64,000 nt of DNA from an uncultured Clostridia bacterium (GCA_948891265.1 CAQUBD010000007.1:5643-69642); one strand, 5' to 3'. Positions 43,620 through 53,038 are shown, counted from the first letter of the stretch. The notes: a model not told the origin generated them from the letters alone. Made by a program: numbers and translations.

Positions 43620-43920
43620 TTTAAGTTTCGTTTTTTTAAGCTCTAATTTATATAAAAATTTATAATATATCCTAAAATTCCGTTCTTTGCTGGTCGAACT
43701 AATCATATAAAGTTGTTTATTAAACTTTCAAAAAAAGAAAAGTTAATCTAGCTGATCTGTATAAATATGAATTCTCCCAACTGCGCATCACTGCATTTTA
43801 GGATATATTATAAATTTTAAGTTTGAACATGAATAAAAAAACCGAAACTTAAATTATATAATTTAAATTTCGGCATCTTAATACCTGACATTCTTTATAA
43901 TAAAATGTAGTGATGCGCAT
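43620..43920. repeat. Complex of nested inverted repeats
   Basis: Three interleaved inverted pairs fill the gene-free spacer between ftsY and the AI-2E permease gene. (1) TAAGTTTCGTTTTTTTAAG (about 43620) with AAAAAAACCGAAACTTA (about 43834). (2) A perfect 24-bp pair, AAAATTTATAATATATCCTA... (about 43653) with ...TAGGATATATTATAAATTTT (about 43798). (3) TGCGCATCACTGCATTTTA (about 43780) with TAAAATGTAGTGATGCGCA (about 43902). A hairpin CCGAAACTTAAATT/AATTTAAATTTCGG lies at 43842-43872. The CATGAATAAAAAAACCGAAAC unit is also found inverted near 58930. The 43694-43757 part matches 8356-8420. Confidence 0.7.
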
Positions 43921-45017
43921 TATTTTCTATCAAATAAACTCTTTAGTACTCCCTCATCTATTAAAGTTGCAAAAACATTTTTTATTATAATCAAAATAAT
44001 TGGTCCTATTAACATTCCTAGAACTCCAATAAATTTAAATCCTGTATACATAGCAATTAAAGTAAATATAGGGTGAGTTCCAATATGCTTACTTACAAGT
44101 CTTGGTTCTAAAAATTGTCTTATCATTGACATTATTATAAATAATATAATAATAGCAATACCCAATTTTAAATCTCCATTTAATGCAGAAATAACTGCCC
44201 AAGGTATCATTACTGTTCCAGATCCAAGAATTGGCAAGGCATCTACAAATCCTATAAATAATGCCATCAATAATGGAAATTCAATCTTAAATTGTGCAAA
44301 TTTTAATATATATAAACCAATTAAAGAAATTACAAAAGAAACTAATATTAAAGTAAACTCTGCTTTTAAGTACCCTCCTAAAGTTTTTATTAATTCTCTA
44401 ATATGCGTTCCTAATTTGAATACCCATTTTTTAGGTAAGTGATGTTCTATTTGATCTAAAATGTATACTTTGTCTACGCATATTAAATATAATGCCATAA
44501 TAGTTATTACAAAATAGATAGCAATAATCGGAATTGACGTTATCATATTTAGCAAACCTGTTAAAGCATTTCTTGCCCAATTTGATGCAGTATTTAATAA
44601 TCCTCCTGTTGAACTTTGGAATATTGTTACTATTTCATTAGGAAAATGAACTTTGTCAAAATCAAAGTGCTTAGTAATATCTTGGAATAATATGTATGCT
44701 TTTTCTACATATCCATTTAAACCTTGTAATAAATTTGATGCCTCAGAAATTAATGATACTATACCCCATATAATACTACCAAATATAATAATAGAAACTA
44801 TTATAAAAATAATAATAGAACTTGCTCTTCTTGTTAGCTTAGTTTTTCTCATAATGAATTTTATAGCTGGCTCAATTATTAATGATATTATAAATGCAAT
44901 TAAAAATGGCATATAAAATACTGCCAGTTTGAATGATAAATATAATCCAATTAAAATTAAAATTACATATAAAATTTTTCTTAATACTCTTGTCCAATAA
45001 GACATATCAATAATCAT
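43920..45017 (-). CDS. AI-2E family / YtvI-like permease
   Basis: The ORF is open to 45107, but those codons derive from a dispersed repeat; the ATG at 45017 has an SD (ATAGGAGAATTAAGC) and starts MIIDMSYWTRVLRKILYV. 365 residues with about eight membrane helices and the family blocks FVDALPILGSGTVMIPWAV (about 255-275) and GTHPIFTLIAMYTGFKFIGVLGMLIGPI (about 315-340). Relatives export autoinducers or ions; the YtvI branch is linked to sporulation in Bacilli. Substrate unknown. Confidence 0.88.
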   Translation of the reverse strand: MIIDMSYWTRVLRKILYVILILIGLYLSFKLAVFYMPFLIAFIISLIIEPAIKFIMRKTKLTRRASSIIIFIIVSIIIFGSIIWGIVSLISEASNLLQGLNGYVEKAYILFQDITKHFDFDKVHFPNEIVTIFQSSTGGLLNTASNWARNALTGLLNMITSIPIIAIYFVITIMALYLICVDKVYILDQIEHHLPKKWVFKLGTHIRELIKTLGGYLKAEFTLILVSFVISLIGLYILKFAQFKIEFPLLMALFIGFVDALPILGSGTVMIPWAVISALNGDLKLGIAIIILFIIMSMIRQFLEPRLVSKHIGTHPIFTLIAMYTGFKFIGVLGMLIGPIILIIIKNVFATLIDEGVLKSLFDRK

Positions 45018-45064
45018 GCTTAATTCTCCTATAAATATTATATGTTGATTTTGATTTTGTATTC

Positions 45065-45180
45065 TGAAAATAAGAACAAAAGGGACATGATTAAAATTTT
45101 TTAACATTTTAACTTACTTAGATGCCCCGTTTTTGTTCGCACGCGAAAATTGCATTGCAATTTTCTGTAGAATACATTTG
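45065..45180 (-). repeat. 115-bp dispersed repeat, copy A (inverted relative to 58985-59100)
   Basis: Read on the minus strand, GAAAATTGCAATGCAATTTTC, GCGAACAAAAACGG, GTAAGTTAAAATGTTAAAAA and AATCATGTCCCTTTTGTTCT occur in the same order as at 58985-59100, with few differences. An imperfect hairpin (GAAAATTGCA/TGCAATTTTC) starts it. A shorter relative lies at 58165-58210. Spacer between the CBS gene and the permease gene. Confidence 0.75.
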
Positions 45181-45190
45181 TGCACCAAAT

Positions 45191-45637
45191 TTATGCATTA
45201 TTTTTATTAGAATTACAATTACAAATATTTTCTATAGTTGTACAAACTTCTTGTTTTCCTAATTGAATATCATTTTGAGCTAAATCTCCTAGTGTTAAAA
45301 TTCCTATTACACAATTGTTTTCATCACATACTGGCAGCCTTCTTATTTGATTATTTGCCATTTTGTTTTCTGCATTTATCATATCATCATTTTCTTTACA
45401 CGTGCATACATTTGTTGACATTATTTCATTTGCTGTAGCTGTATTTATATCTTTATTACAAGCTACTGTTCTTAATAATATATCTCTATCTGTTAAAATT
45501 CCACATATGCAATTATTTTCGTCACATACTGGTATACATCCTATGTGTTTTTCATTCATTAATTTTGCTACTTCATATATTTTTGTTTCTGGTTTTACAC
45601 AACATACATTTTGACACATACAATCTTTAACTTTCAT
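45191..45637 (-). CDS. Two-CBS-domain protein, cysteine-rich
   Basis: 148 residues: CBS1 (about 1-65, CVKPETKIYEVAKLMNEKHIGCIPVCDENN, GILTDRDI) and CBS2 (about 70-130, DDMINAENKMANNQIRRLPVCDENNCVIGILTLGD). CBS pairs bind adenosine nucleotides. It carries 15 or so Cys residues, many in pairs (CMCQNVCC, CNCNSN at the end), so metal or redox sensing is possible. YhcV-like stand-alone CBS proteins are spread in spore formers. SD AAAGGATGATAAA. Confidence 0.9.
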   Translation of the reverse strand: MKVKDCMCQNVCCVKPETKIYEVAKLMNEKHIGCIPVCDENNCICGILTDRDILLRTVACNKDINTATANEIMSTNVCTCKENDDMINAENKMANNQIRRLPVCDENNCVIGILTLGDLAQNDIQLGKQEVCTTIENICNCNSNKNNA

Positions 45638-45723
45638 TTTATCATCCTTTCATTTATAGTTATCATTACAATTTATTTTAAAATTTATAAATTGCAATTC
45701 TTATATCTATTTTTTACAAACAA

Positions 45724-45755
45724 TAAAAAAATATGCAAAATTAAATTTGCATATT
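45724..45755 (-). terminator. Rho-independent terminator
   Basis: AATATGCAAA-TTTAA-TTTTGCATATT followed by TTTTTATTG on the minus strand, downstream of the proline-rich gene. Confidence 0.8.
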
Positions 45756-45840
45756 TGGAAATTTTTTCAATTTTTTTAAATTTTAAATGTGTACTTTACA
45801 ATGTATAAGATATAAGTACTGATATTAATGTTTACTATTG

Positions 45841-46446
45841 TTAATACTCGAAAATATCATAATTTGATGTTTCAAATTCTCTATTAAATGGATTTCCCCC
45901 TGGTCTTGGTCCAAATGGTGGTCTCATTGGTGGTCTTGGTCCTCCTGGGCCTGGCATAGGCGGACGTGGATTATGTGGCGGTCTTCCTGGCCTATTTAAT
46001 AATTCTCTAATCAATAAAATTTTAATTAAATCTCTTAATCCTCTGTTAAATTGTCTTGTTTGCCTCTTTTCTTCTGAAGTTTCATTTATTCTTACTTCTG
46101 GTTTTTTAGATACTGCTTTTGTCATATTTGATGTTTGTGATGTTTTAACTTCATTTGTCAAATTAATATTTACTTGAATTTCATTTTTTTCTTCTAGTGC
46201 ATAATATATTTCATCAGTCATATTTTCAATATCATCATTTGTTAAGCTTGAAGTAATATTGCTACATTTTTTTGTTATCATAGGATATACTATTTTATAT
46301 ATCTCAGGATAACATTTTTCTAGCTCCATATCATTTTGTGTATTATAATTATTTCTATTATTATAATTTTGATAATTAGTATTGGTATCTACAGGTGGAT
46401 ATCCTAAAATACTTCTTATGTACTCATCATATGTTTCATTATACAT
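45841..46446 (-). CDS. Proline-rich, coat-like protein (201 aa)
   Basis: It starts MYNETYDEYIRSILGYPP behind GAGGGAGGTTTATT. A central helical part (about 50-150: CYPEIYKIVYPMITKKC, LIKILLIRELLNR) precedes a Pro/Gly/Arg tail (about 150-190) with PPHNPRPPMPGPGGPRPPM repeats and an aromatic end. The tyrosine-rich N-terminus and low-complexity tail recall spore coat or surface proteins of Clostridia; no catalytic motif. A spore role is a guess supported only by composition and the spoVM-like gene. Confidence 0.6.
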   Translation of the reverse strand: MYNETYDEYIRSILGYPPVDTNTNYQNYNNRNNYNTQNDMELEKCYPEIYKIVYPMITKKCSNITSSLTNDDIENMTDEIYYALEEKNEIQVNINLTNEVKTSQTSNMTKAVSKKPEVRINETSEEKRQTRQFNRGLRDLIKILLIRELLNRPGRPPHNPRPPMPGPGGPRPPMRPPFGPRPGGNPFNREFETSNYDIFEY

Positions 46447-46505
46447 AATAAACCTCCCTCATTATATTAATACTTTTATATTTTATGAGAAAGGCCTTAT
46501 TTTTG

Positions 46506-47906
46506 TTATATATTATTTACTAAATTTTTAAATTTTTCTCCTCTATCTGCAAAGTCCTTAAACATATCAAAACTTGCACTTGCTGGAGAGAATAATACAA
46601 TATCGCCTCTTTTTGCAGATTTCTTCGCTATCTCTACAGTTTGCTCTAATGAATCACATATATTAATATTAATTGATTTTTTCTGTTTATCTGCCTCTTC
46701 CTTTACGACATCAAATATTTTCTCTGCAGTTTGGCCTATTAATATAAGTGTTGATACCTTTTGTACTATTGTCTTTGCAAGTGGCCCATAATCTAAATTT
46801 TTGTCATATCCACCTGCTATCAAAATTATATTTTCTTTAAAAGCATTTATACCTGATAGCGTCCTTGTTGGTGATGAACTTGCAGAATCATTATACCATT
46901 TTACCCCATTAATTTCTTTTATAAATTCAATTCTATGTTTTACTGGTTTAAATTCTTTTATTACTTGTACAGCTACATCTGTATCTACTAAAGTTTTTGT
47001 AGTAGCTAATGCTGTTGCTATATTTTGATAATTGTGATTTCCTCTTAAAATAACTTCATCTACATTTAAAATATGTTTTCTTACTTTATCTTCACATTCT
47101 TTTACTACATCTTTGTCTACAATAAATCCATTATCTAATTTTGTTTTACTACTAAAAAAGATAACTTTTCCCTTAGCCTCTTTTGCACATTCTCTAGTAA
47201 TATCATTATCATAGTTTAGTATTAATATTCCATCTTCATTTTGATACTTAAATATATTCTTTTTGCTATCTATATATTCTTCATAATCTTTATGTATATT
47301 TAGATGGTTTGGAGTTATATTGGTAATAACTGCTATATCTGGGCTTATCTTCATATTCATTAATTGAAAACTACTTAGTTCTAATACGACAATATCATCT
47401 GGCTTAATTTCTGGAAGTCTTGTAAATAAAGGTGTTCCTATATTACCTCCTAAGAAAGTATTATATCCTGCTTTTTGTAGAATTTCACTTATCATACTTG
47501 TTGTAGTTGTTTTTCCATCACTCCCAGTAACTCCTATAATTTTACAAGGGCACATTTCCATTAACATTTCTACTTCTGTTGTAACTATTGCTCCTCTATT
47601 CATTTCTTCTTGTAATTCTGCTTTTGTTGGTAAGCAACTTGGTGATCTAAATATTATATTAAATCCTTTTAATTTTTCCAAACAATCTTTTCCAAAGTAA
47701 AATTCAAATCCATATGTAGTTATTTTATCTATTATATTTTTTGATACTTTATCAATTGTTCTATCATCAAATATAGTTACTTGTGCTTTTTTTTCATATA
47801 AATAATCTAATAATGGTAGATTACTGACTCCTAATCCTATTATAGCTACTTTTCTATATTTTATATATTCATTGAATTCTTTTAATTTTTGGTTTTCAAA
47901 ACTCAT
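46506..47906 (-). CDS. murD: UDP-N-acetylmuramoylalanine-D-glutamate ligase
   Basis: 466 residues. It adds D-Glu to UDP-MurNAc-L-Ala. N-terminal uracil-binding domain (KVAIIGLGVSNLPLLDYL), ATP-binding GVTGSDGKTTTTSMI (about 125-139; the usual GTNGK is GSDGK), NITPNHLNIH, and WYNDSASSSPTRTLSGINAF (about 335) with the C-terminal GGYDKNLDY and SPASASFDMFKDFADRGEKF. SD AAGGAGAAAAAT. It stands alone rather than in a mur/fts operon. Confidence 0.97.
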   Translation of the reverse strand: MSFENQKLKEFNEYIKYRKVAIIGLGVSNLPLLDYLYEKKAQVTIFDDRTIDKVSKNIIDKITTYGFEFYFGKDCLEKLKGFNIIFRSPSCLPTKAELQEEMNRGAIVTTEVEMLMEMCPCKIIGVTGSDGKTTTTSMISEILQKAGYNTFLGGNIGTPLFTRLPEIKPDDIVVLELSSFQLMNMKISPDIAVITNITPNHLNIHKDYEEYIDSKKNIFKYQNEDGILILNYDNDITRECAKEAKGKVIFFSSKTKLDNGFIVDKDVVKECEDKVRKHILNVDEVILRGNHNYQNIATALATTKTLVDTDVAVQVIKEFKPVKHRIEFIKEINGVKWYNDSASSSPTRTLSGINAFKENIILIAGGYDKNLDYGPLAKTIVQKVSTLILIGQTAEKIFDVVKEEADKQKKSININICDSLEQTVEIAKKSAKRGDIVLFSPASASFDMFKDFADRGEKFKNLVNNI

Positions 47907-48170
47907 ATTTTTCTCCTTATTATAAATTTACTATTTTAAATAGTTATCTAATACTCTTTTTATATATATTCTTTTTAATGTTTTTATGTCACAATAAGTA
48001 TATCAATTATGCAATACTTTTTCAATAGCTTAACAATTTTAGTTTATTTTTTTCTAAATGCAACTTCCAAAATTCAACAAAAGTATAGACATATTATGTA
48101 AAATATTATATAATGTGCTTAATTTAGTGTAAATTATAAAATTTTCTTTATTAAATAAGGAGGAAAAAAT

Positions 48171-50021
48171 ATGGACAAAAATATTAAGAAGGGAATAAGA
48201 AATCTAATGGGTCTTAATGGATTAGATTTTGATGTACAAAAGGAACTAGAAGAATGGTATAATCATTTGCTAAATATAAATGCACGGTATGTTGTTTTTA
48301 CAGAAGATAGTTATATATTAGCATTAATATGTGAAATAATTACTGAAAAGCAAATGGAAGATACCAATAACAAAGAATTTATAACAGAAGCAGCATTATT
48401 ATTTAGAATTAAAGAAATTGTTGAATACTATAAAGAAAATCTTAAGTTGCCTAACATACTAATATGTGATAGTATTCTAACTAATGGTATAAAGGTAAAC
48501 CAGATATTGGAAGATTTTGAAAATGCACTTTTTAAAATGCTTCCACATGAACATGAAATAAGTGATATATATAGGATGTGTCAAAATGCTATTCAAATAT
48601 ATTCATATATAAATCATAATGGTCGAAAATTACTATTAGGAAGATATGAGTTGAATAATAATTATATAAGAAAAACAGACCCAGAAGAATACAATCAGCT
48701 TTTATATAGTATTTCACGTGTAAAATGTGCTTCCGATATTTCTAATAATTGTTATATATACACACAATATTTATCTGATAACAAAATGGAGTCTATTAAA
48801 GATTCATTAATACAAGATGGTTTTATTTATACATCATATTGTGAATTTAGTAAACAATACTCAAAGCACATCTACATTGAAAATGAGAATGCTGTGCAAT
48901 TAATTCTATCCTTAACAATTTCCAAAAACCATTATATAGATGGATATAGAATTAAACCTTTTATATTTTTACCAAATATGGATAACAAAGAAACAGATTC
49001 TTTGTTATCTATGATTAGTAAAATGATTCCACCAAAGTATATACCTTTATTAAACGACTGGAAAAAAATAAAAGGTATGAGGTCATTAAATGAGCTCATT
49101 ACTTTTATACTTTCAAATGTTATACTTTCAGAATTTAGTAAAAAGTATAATATAGAAGTAACTTCAGAAGATAAAGAATATGAGATAATCAAATTAGCTC
49201 GCAATTATAACTGGAGTACTTTCAAAGAAACAGTTAACATGTTAAATGATTTAATAACTTATAATAAAAAAACAACAATACATGATTTAACTGATATTTT
49301 TAAAGATTGCAAAATAAAAAGAAACATAATGAAATTGCCCCCAAATGCAGATATCTCAATTAGTCAAAATGAAAAATTAAATATTCAGAAAAGGCTTGAA
49401 GATTATTTTTATAAAAAAATACTAAAAAGTGAAAAGGTGGTATATGAATTGCGTTCAACACCATATTATGAAGGTGCTTTCAAATTATTAAAGCGTAATG
49501 TTAGAGGCTGTTCATTCACTATAGCAGACTTAAATCAAGGATATAGTAAAATACAATCACAATACTGTATGGCATATTTGTTACATATGGTAGATGTAAG
49601 TTATATCAGTATCTCTTCTTATTCAACAAATAATTTAAACGTTGTAGGTTATGCTCAGTTTATATCTGCAGAATATTTAAGTATTCTAATTAGAACACTT
49701 AGAAACTATTTATATAATCGAATGCTTAATGTTTTTGACCAGATCTGTAGTTATGAACGTGAAGACTTCTATGCATTATTAAAAGATTTTGGAAATAAAA
49801 ATGGAATAGATGAAAAAGTCATTCACGAGTTATCTAATCTTTTTAAAGATTTAGAGAATATAGGTCAATCTCCTAAAGATTGGAGTGGAAATTATCTTTG
49901 GTCTATATCATTTGACTCCGAAAATATATCACTTTATCAAGAAAAGCAATATGAAATTTTTAAAGAATGCCTTACTTTTTTTAAAGATAAACTTCCACAT
50001 ATTCGATATTTTCTAAGATAA
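48171..50021 (+). CDS. Orphan 616-aa protein, unknown
   Basis: SD AAGGAGGAAAAAAT before ATG. No signal peptide or membrane helix. I do not recognise the family. Around residues 35-60 and 95-120 the order RYVVFTEDSYILALICEII ... NILICDSILTNGIKVNQILE loosely resembles a phosphoribosyltransferase-type fold, where a strand plus D(D/S)xxxxG loop binds PRPP; PRTase-like domains occur in some bacterial conflict systems. This is a weak inference. One in-frame CGG (codon 39) sets its codon use apart. It has its own terminator (50061-50096) and opens the accessory region that ends at ssrA. Confidence 0.65.
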   Translation: MDKNIKKGIRNLMGLNGLDFDVQKELEEWYNHLLNINARYVVFTEDSYILALICEIITEKQMEDTNNKEFITEAALLFRIKEIVEYYKENLKLPNILICDSILTNGIKVNQILEDFENALFKMLPHEHEISDIYRMCQNAIQIYSYINHNGRKLLLGRYELNNNYIRKTDPEEYNQLLYSISRVKCASDISNNCYIYTQYLSDNKMESIKDSLIQDGFIYTSYCEFSKQYSKHIYIENENAVQLILSLTISKNHYIDGYRIKPFIFLPNMDNKETDSLLSMISKMIPPKYIPLLNDWKKIKGMRSLNELITFILSNVILSEFSKKYNIEVTSEDKEYEIIKLARNYNWSTFKETVNMLNDLITYNKKTTIHDLTDIFKDCKIKRNIMKLPPNADISISQNEKLNIQKRLEDYFYKKILKSEKVVYELRSTPYYEGAFKLLKRNVRGCSFTIADLNQGYSKIQSQYCMAYLLHMVDVSYISISSYSTNNLNVVGYAQFISAEYLSILIRTLRNYLYNRMLNVFDQICSYEREDFYALLKDFGNKNGIDEKVIHELSNLFKDLENIGQSPKDWSGNYLWSISFDSENISLYQEKQYEIFKECLTFFKDKLPHIRYFLR

Positions 50022-50060
50022 ACTTTTAACCACAGGTATTAGAATTCACTCGAAAGTAGT

Positions 50061-50098
50061 AGAAAAAGCATGAGATAAATTTCTCATGCTTTTTCTAA
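50061..50098 (+). terminator. Rho-independent terminator
   Basis: AGAAAAAGCATGAGA ... TCTCATGCTTTTTCT, 40 bp after the 616-aa gene. Confidence 0.9.
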
Positions 50099-50109
50099 AT
50101 CTTGTCTAA

Positions 50110-50213
50110 TTACATCATTTTTATGATATCTAAAGTTTGTAAGTTATTTAATTTGGTGCCGATGACGTAGTTATCTACAACTTTTTCAGCTCTCGTGACG
50201 ATTGATACAAATA
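50110..50213 (-). pseudogene. C-terminal remnant of an unknown protein
   Basis: A minus-strand frame reads VSIVTRAEKVVDNYVIGTK then LNNLQTLDIIKMM and a stop. It is protein-like but has no start codon with an SD; upstream it is closed by TGA. The rest of the 50022-50457 spacer holds the AT-rich promoter region of the lipoprotein gene. Confidence 0.35.
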
Positions 50214-50457
50214 TCAATCAATTTATTAAAGTATATCATAATTTTTATAAAATACAATACAAATGACAAAAAATTTTTTAGTATTTTGTAAAATGATACA
50301 GTATCAGTTTGAAATTTGCGTTTTACATAATATTATGTTATAATGTATTTAACTCTGTTCTTTGAAAAAAATCTGAATTTTTAAAGATTCATTAGAAATT
50401 CAGTTCATATATGTTCCTACATTCACTTTTTTTAACAATATAAGGAGGAAATGCAAA

Positions 50458-51201
50458 ATGAAGAAAATTACTTTAGGACTTATCACTTTATTAGTTATGT
50501 GCTTTCTGGTAGGTTGCGGTAACAGCAACAGCAGTAGTCATTATAGCAATGCTAATAAAGAGATAATTGCAGAAATTCAGCAGACACTTAATCAAAATGA
50601 CATCCAAGTGCTAACCGCCTTTGGAGATAATTTTGAGGCAAAAAAGAGCTTGATTCAGTCTTCAGAGTTACATTCGGATGGATTGATTGCACTTTGTACT
50701 AATCCAAAGCCTATGAATCTTGATAACGATACAGTTCAAAGTTGGTTTAAAGAAGCAATCAAAAGAACAGAATTGACAGCAGAGCAACAAGTTCAGATTG
50801 TTAAGATTGGTGAATTTGCTTACAATAAAATATTGTTATTGAACACCAATTTGACTGCAGAAGGACTGGTCGCAATATGTGAGAATCCTGGAACCTTGAA
50901 CCTTGATAACGATACAGTTCAAAGTTGGTTTAAAGAAGCAATCAAAAGAACAGAATTGACAGCAGAGCAACAAGTTCAGATTGTTAAGATTGGTGAATTT
51001 GCTTACAATAAAATATTGTTATTGAACACCAATTTGACTGCAGAAGGACTGGTCGCAATATGTGAGAATCCTGGAACCTTGAACCTTGATAACGATACAG
51101 TTCAAAGTTGGTTTAAAGAAGCAATCAAAAGAACAGAATTGACGGCAGAGCAAAAGGCTCAGATTGCGAAATCCAAAATCCAAGAAATGGGGCTATTTTA
51201 A
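50458..51201 (+). CDS. Lipoprotein with exact internal repeats
   Basis: SD ATAAGGAGGAAATGCAAA. A signal peptide with lipobox LVGC (Cys20) leads into NSNSSSHYSN linker and a helical domain. A 61-residue unit (LDNDTVQSWFKEAIKRTEL ... ENPGTLN) occurs twice and again in part; the underlying DNA unit of 183 bp (starting 50719, 50902, 51085) is identical even at silent positions except near the last end, so the duplication is very recent. It resembles an N-terminal half-repeat (LHSDGLIALCTNPKPMNLDN). Base and codon use is richer in GC than neighbours. Surface exposed; function unknown. Confidence 0.8.
   Translation: MKKITLGLITLLVMCFLVGCGNSNSSSHYSNANKEIIAEIQQTLNQNDIQVLTAFGDNFEAKKSLIQSSELHSDGLIALCTNPKPMNLDNDTVQSWFKEAIKRTELTAEQQVQIVKIGEFAYNKILLLNTNLTAEGLVAICENPGTLNLDNDTVQSWFKEAIKRTELTAEQQVQIVKIGEFAYNKILLLNTNLTAEGLVAICENPGTLNLDNDTVQSWFKEAIKRTELTAEQKAQIAKSKIQEMGLF
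50719..51160 (+). repeat. 183-bp in-frame tandem repeat
   Basis: Start points 50719, 50902 and 51085 are 183 bp apart. Copies 1 and 2 appear base-for-base identical; copy 3 is partial and diverges after GAATTGACGGCAGAGCAAAA. Confidence 0.92.
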
Positions 51202-51227
51202 TATTTAAAGGAACTTATATGATAATA

Positions 51228-51274
51228 AATGCACCAATACTAAGGAATTTTCTTCTTAGTGTTGGTGCATTTTA
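51228..51274. terminator. Bidirectional terminator
   Basis: AAATGCACCAATACTAAG ... CTTAGTGTTGGTGCATTTT between the lipoprotein gene and the convergent 99-aa gene. Confidence 0.9.
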
Positions 51275-51276
51275 TT

Positions 51277-51576
51277 TTATCTAATTAATTTATTAAACAA
51301 ATACAATGCTGTTTGATTTTGTTCTTCTTTTGTCATCTCCATAATTTTAGCCATTGTAAACATTACAAGTTTATATTTTCCAAAATTTATAAGTGTAGTT
51401 CTATATTCTTCATCTATGCTTTTTAACATATTATCAAACTTTTCAAAATTTTCTTTAGTATTATATATAAGACCACTCCATTTACTCTGGCTCATACATA
51501 TTGCTAGCTTTAATTTATCTTTTATATCCATATCATTTATCATATCTATCAAATATTTTACTTTATCATTATCCAT
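51277..51576 (-). CDS. Hypothetical protein (99 aa) of the mobilizable region
   Basis: The frame opens at TTG 51582, but AAGGAGGATAATTGAAT precedes the ATG at 51576 (MDNDKVKYLIDMINDM). Helical, with KLKLAICMSQSKWSGLIYNTKENFEKF. No domain recognised. It lies 17 bp after the MobV gene, with an SD in the gap, so it belongs to the same transcript and may be an accessory gene of the element. Confidence 0.6.
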   Translation of the reverse strand: MDNDKVKYLIDMINDMDIKDKLKLAICMSQSKWSGLIYNTKENFEKFDNMLKSIDEEYRTTLINFGKYKLVMFTMAKIMEMTKEEQNQTALYLFNKLIR

Positions 51577-51593
51577 ATTCAATTATCCTCCTT

Positions 51594-52982
51594 TTAAAAT
51601 CTGGTATCATTATTTCTTTTTTTATTCTTACTTTGCTTATTTTCATCTGGTATAGTTACTCTTCTAGCAATATTATTTGCAATTTTATTATCGTTGTTAT
51701 CAAATATTCCATTTTTATATAGGTCATCACTAACAATTTTATAATTATTATCTTTATCAAATCGAATTCTTTTGTGAAAATGGCTCATAATGTTATGCCA
51801 AAAGCCTTTGAATTTCTGCAATTCTTGTTTTAATTTTTCCTTTTCAGTTTGTAATTTATCAATAACTTTATCTTTAATAGATAACTTATTTTTTAGATTA
51901 CTTATTTCATCATCTTTTTGTTCTAATTGATATTTTAGTGAACGATTTTCTTTTTCTATCTCAAAAGCAGAATGTTCAAAATCCTTAATCGCCATATTTA
52001 AGTCATTTACGCTTCTAACTGTTTGAGTTATATCTTTTACATCTTCTGTATAATTTTTGATTTTCTGGACATCCTCATTTGAAATAACCATATTATTTTT
52101 ATTCATTAGAGTAGGTTTCAAATTGTCTAATATTTTATTTACATCATTGCTAGTATTATCAAGTGTTTTAGTTTGAGTGTTGGCTTGTTCAAGTTTTTGT
52201 TCTTTTTTAGCTAATTGTTTCTTGATTTCTCTGTAATTGCCCATTTCATTAACATTGATGTCTTGATTTCTGCCTTTTTGCTTTTCTTTTAACTTAAAAT
52301 CCATATCATAGAACTTATTAAAAGACTTTATACAAGCATTTCTCATTTTATCTTGTATTTGTGTTAATGTGGCTCTAGTAAATAGCTTTGATTTTACTAC
52401 TTGTTTTTTCACACCTCTTTTGCAATCATAAGAAACTGGAACACCTACAATGTGCATATGAGGAGATGTTTCGTCAAAATGTATTGTCGCATTTGCTATT
52501 TTAAAATCTGGTATGATTTTATTTAAATCTTTTACTTGCTCATTATATACATCAACCATTTTAAATCTATATCTTTCGTCCTTATCATTCCAAAAGTCCA
52601 TATCTCCAAGTTCTATTATAATTTCACACGCAATATCATTTTGAGATTCACATACTTTTGTAAAGTAATTATCTATTTTTCTATCATTTCTAGTTTGCTT
52701 ATTGTTATATTCTATCCTTGCTTGTTCAAATTCATCTAAATATACTTGCTTAACATCATTTACAATATCATCTGTTCCATAAATTGTTCTAATTAGTTCT
52801 GTTTGATTATCATAATTCCTTAAATTATGTTTGTTTACATCTGACAAATCTTTTGCATTTTGAATTGCATTATTAGATAGAGAAGTAGTACCAGATACAT
52901 TTTCTTTTGCGACTTTCTTTGCTAATTTGCTTTTATTTTTATCACTACCTAAGTGAAAAGAATATGCTAATTCTTGCTCCAT
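51594..52982 (-). CDS. MobV/Pre-type relaxase
   Basis: The ORF extends to 53159, but AAAGGAGGGATTTT precedes the ATG at 52982 (MEQELAYSFHLGSDKNKSK). 462 residues. The MobV signature is NATIHFDETSPHMHIVGVP (His and acidic metal ligands, about 165-185); the C-terminal half is long coiled coil (about 250-410), ending basic. It nicks an oriT on a plasmid or mobilizable island. No replication gene is seen, so this is an integrated or decayed element. The structured spacer just upstream is the likely oriT. Confidence 0.9.
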   Translation of the reverse strand: MEQELAYSFHLGSDKNKSKLAKKVAKENVSGTTSLSNNAIQNAKDLSDVNKHNLRNYDNQTELIRTIYGTDDIVNDVKQVYLDEFEQARIEYNNKQTRNDRKIDNYFTKVCESQNDIACEIIIELGDMDFWNDKDERYRFKMVDVYNEQVKDLNKIIPDFKIANATIHFDETSPHMHIVGVPVSYDCKRGVKKQVVKSKLFTRATLTQIQDKMRNACIKSFNKFYDMDFKLKEKQKGRNQDINVNEMGNYREIKKQLAKKEQKLEQANTQTKTLDNTSNDVNKILDNLKPTLMNKNNMVISNEDVQKIKNYTEDVKDITQTVRSVNDLNMAIKDFEHSAFEIEKENRSLKYQLEQKDDEISNLKNKLSIKDKVIDKLQTEKEKLKQELQKFKGFWHNIMSHFHKRIRFDKDNNYKIVSDDLYKNGIFDNNDNKIANNIARRVTIPDENKQSKNKKRNNDTRF

Positions 52983-53015
52983 AAAATCCCTCCTTTGAAA
53001 TTTCTTCGTAGCACA

Positions 53016-53038
53016 GGACTTCGTCTTGACGGAAGTCC
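53016..53038. other. Candidate oriT hairpin upstream of mobV
   Basis: GGACTTCGTC-TTG-ACGGAAGTCC forms a strong, nearly perfect hairpin 34 bp upstream of the relaxase start, in an otherwise AT-rich spacer; GC-rich palindromes at this place are typical of MobV oriT sites. Confidence 0.5.
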
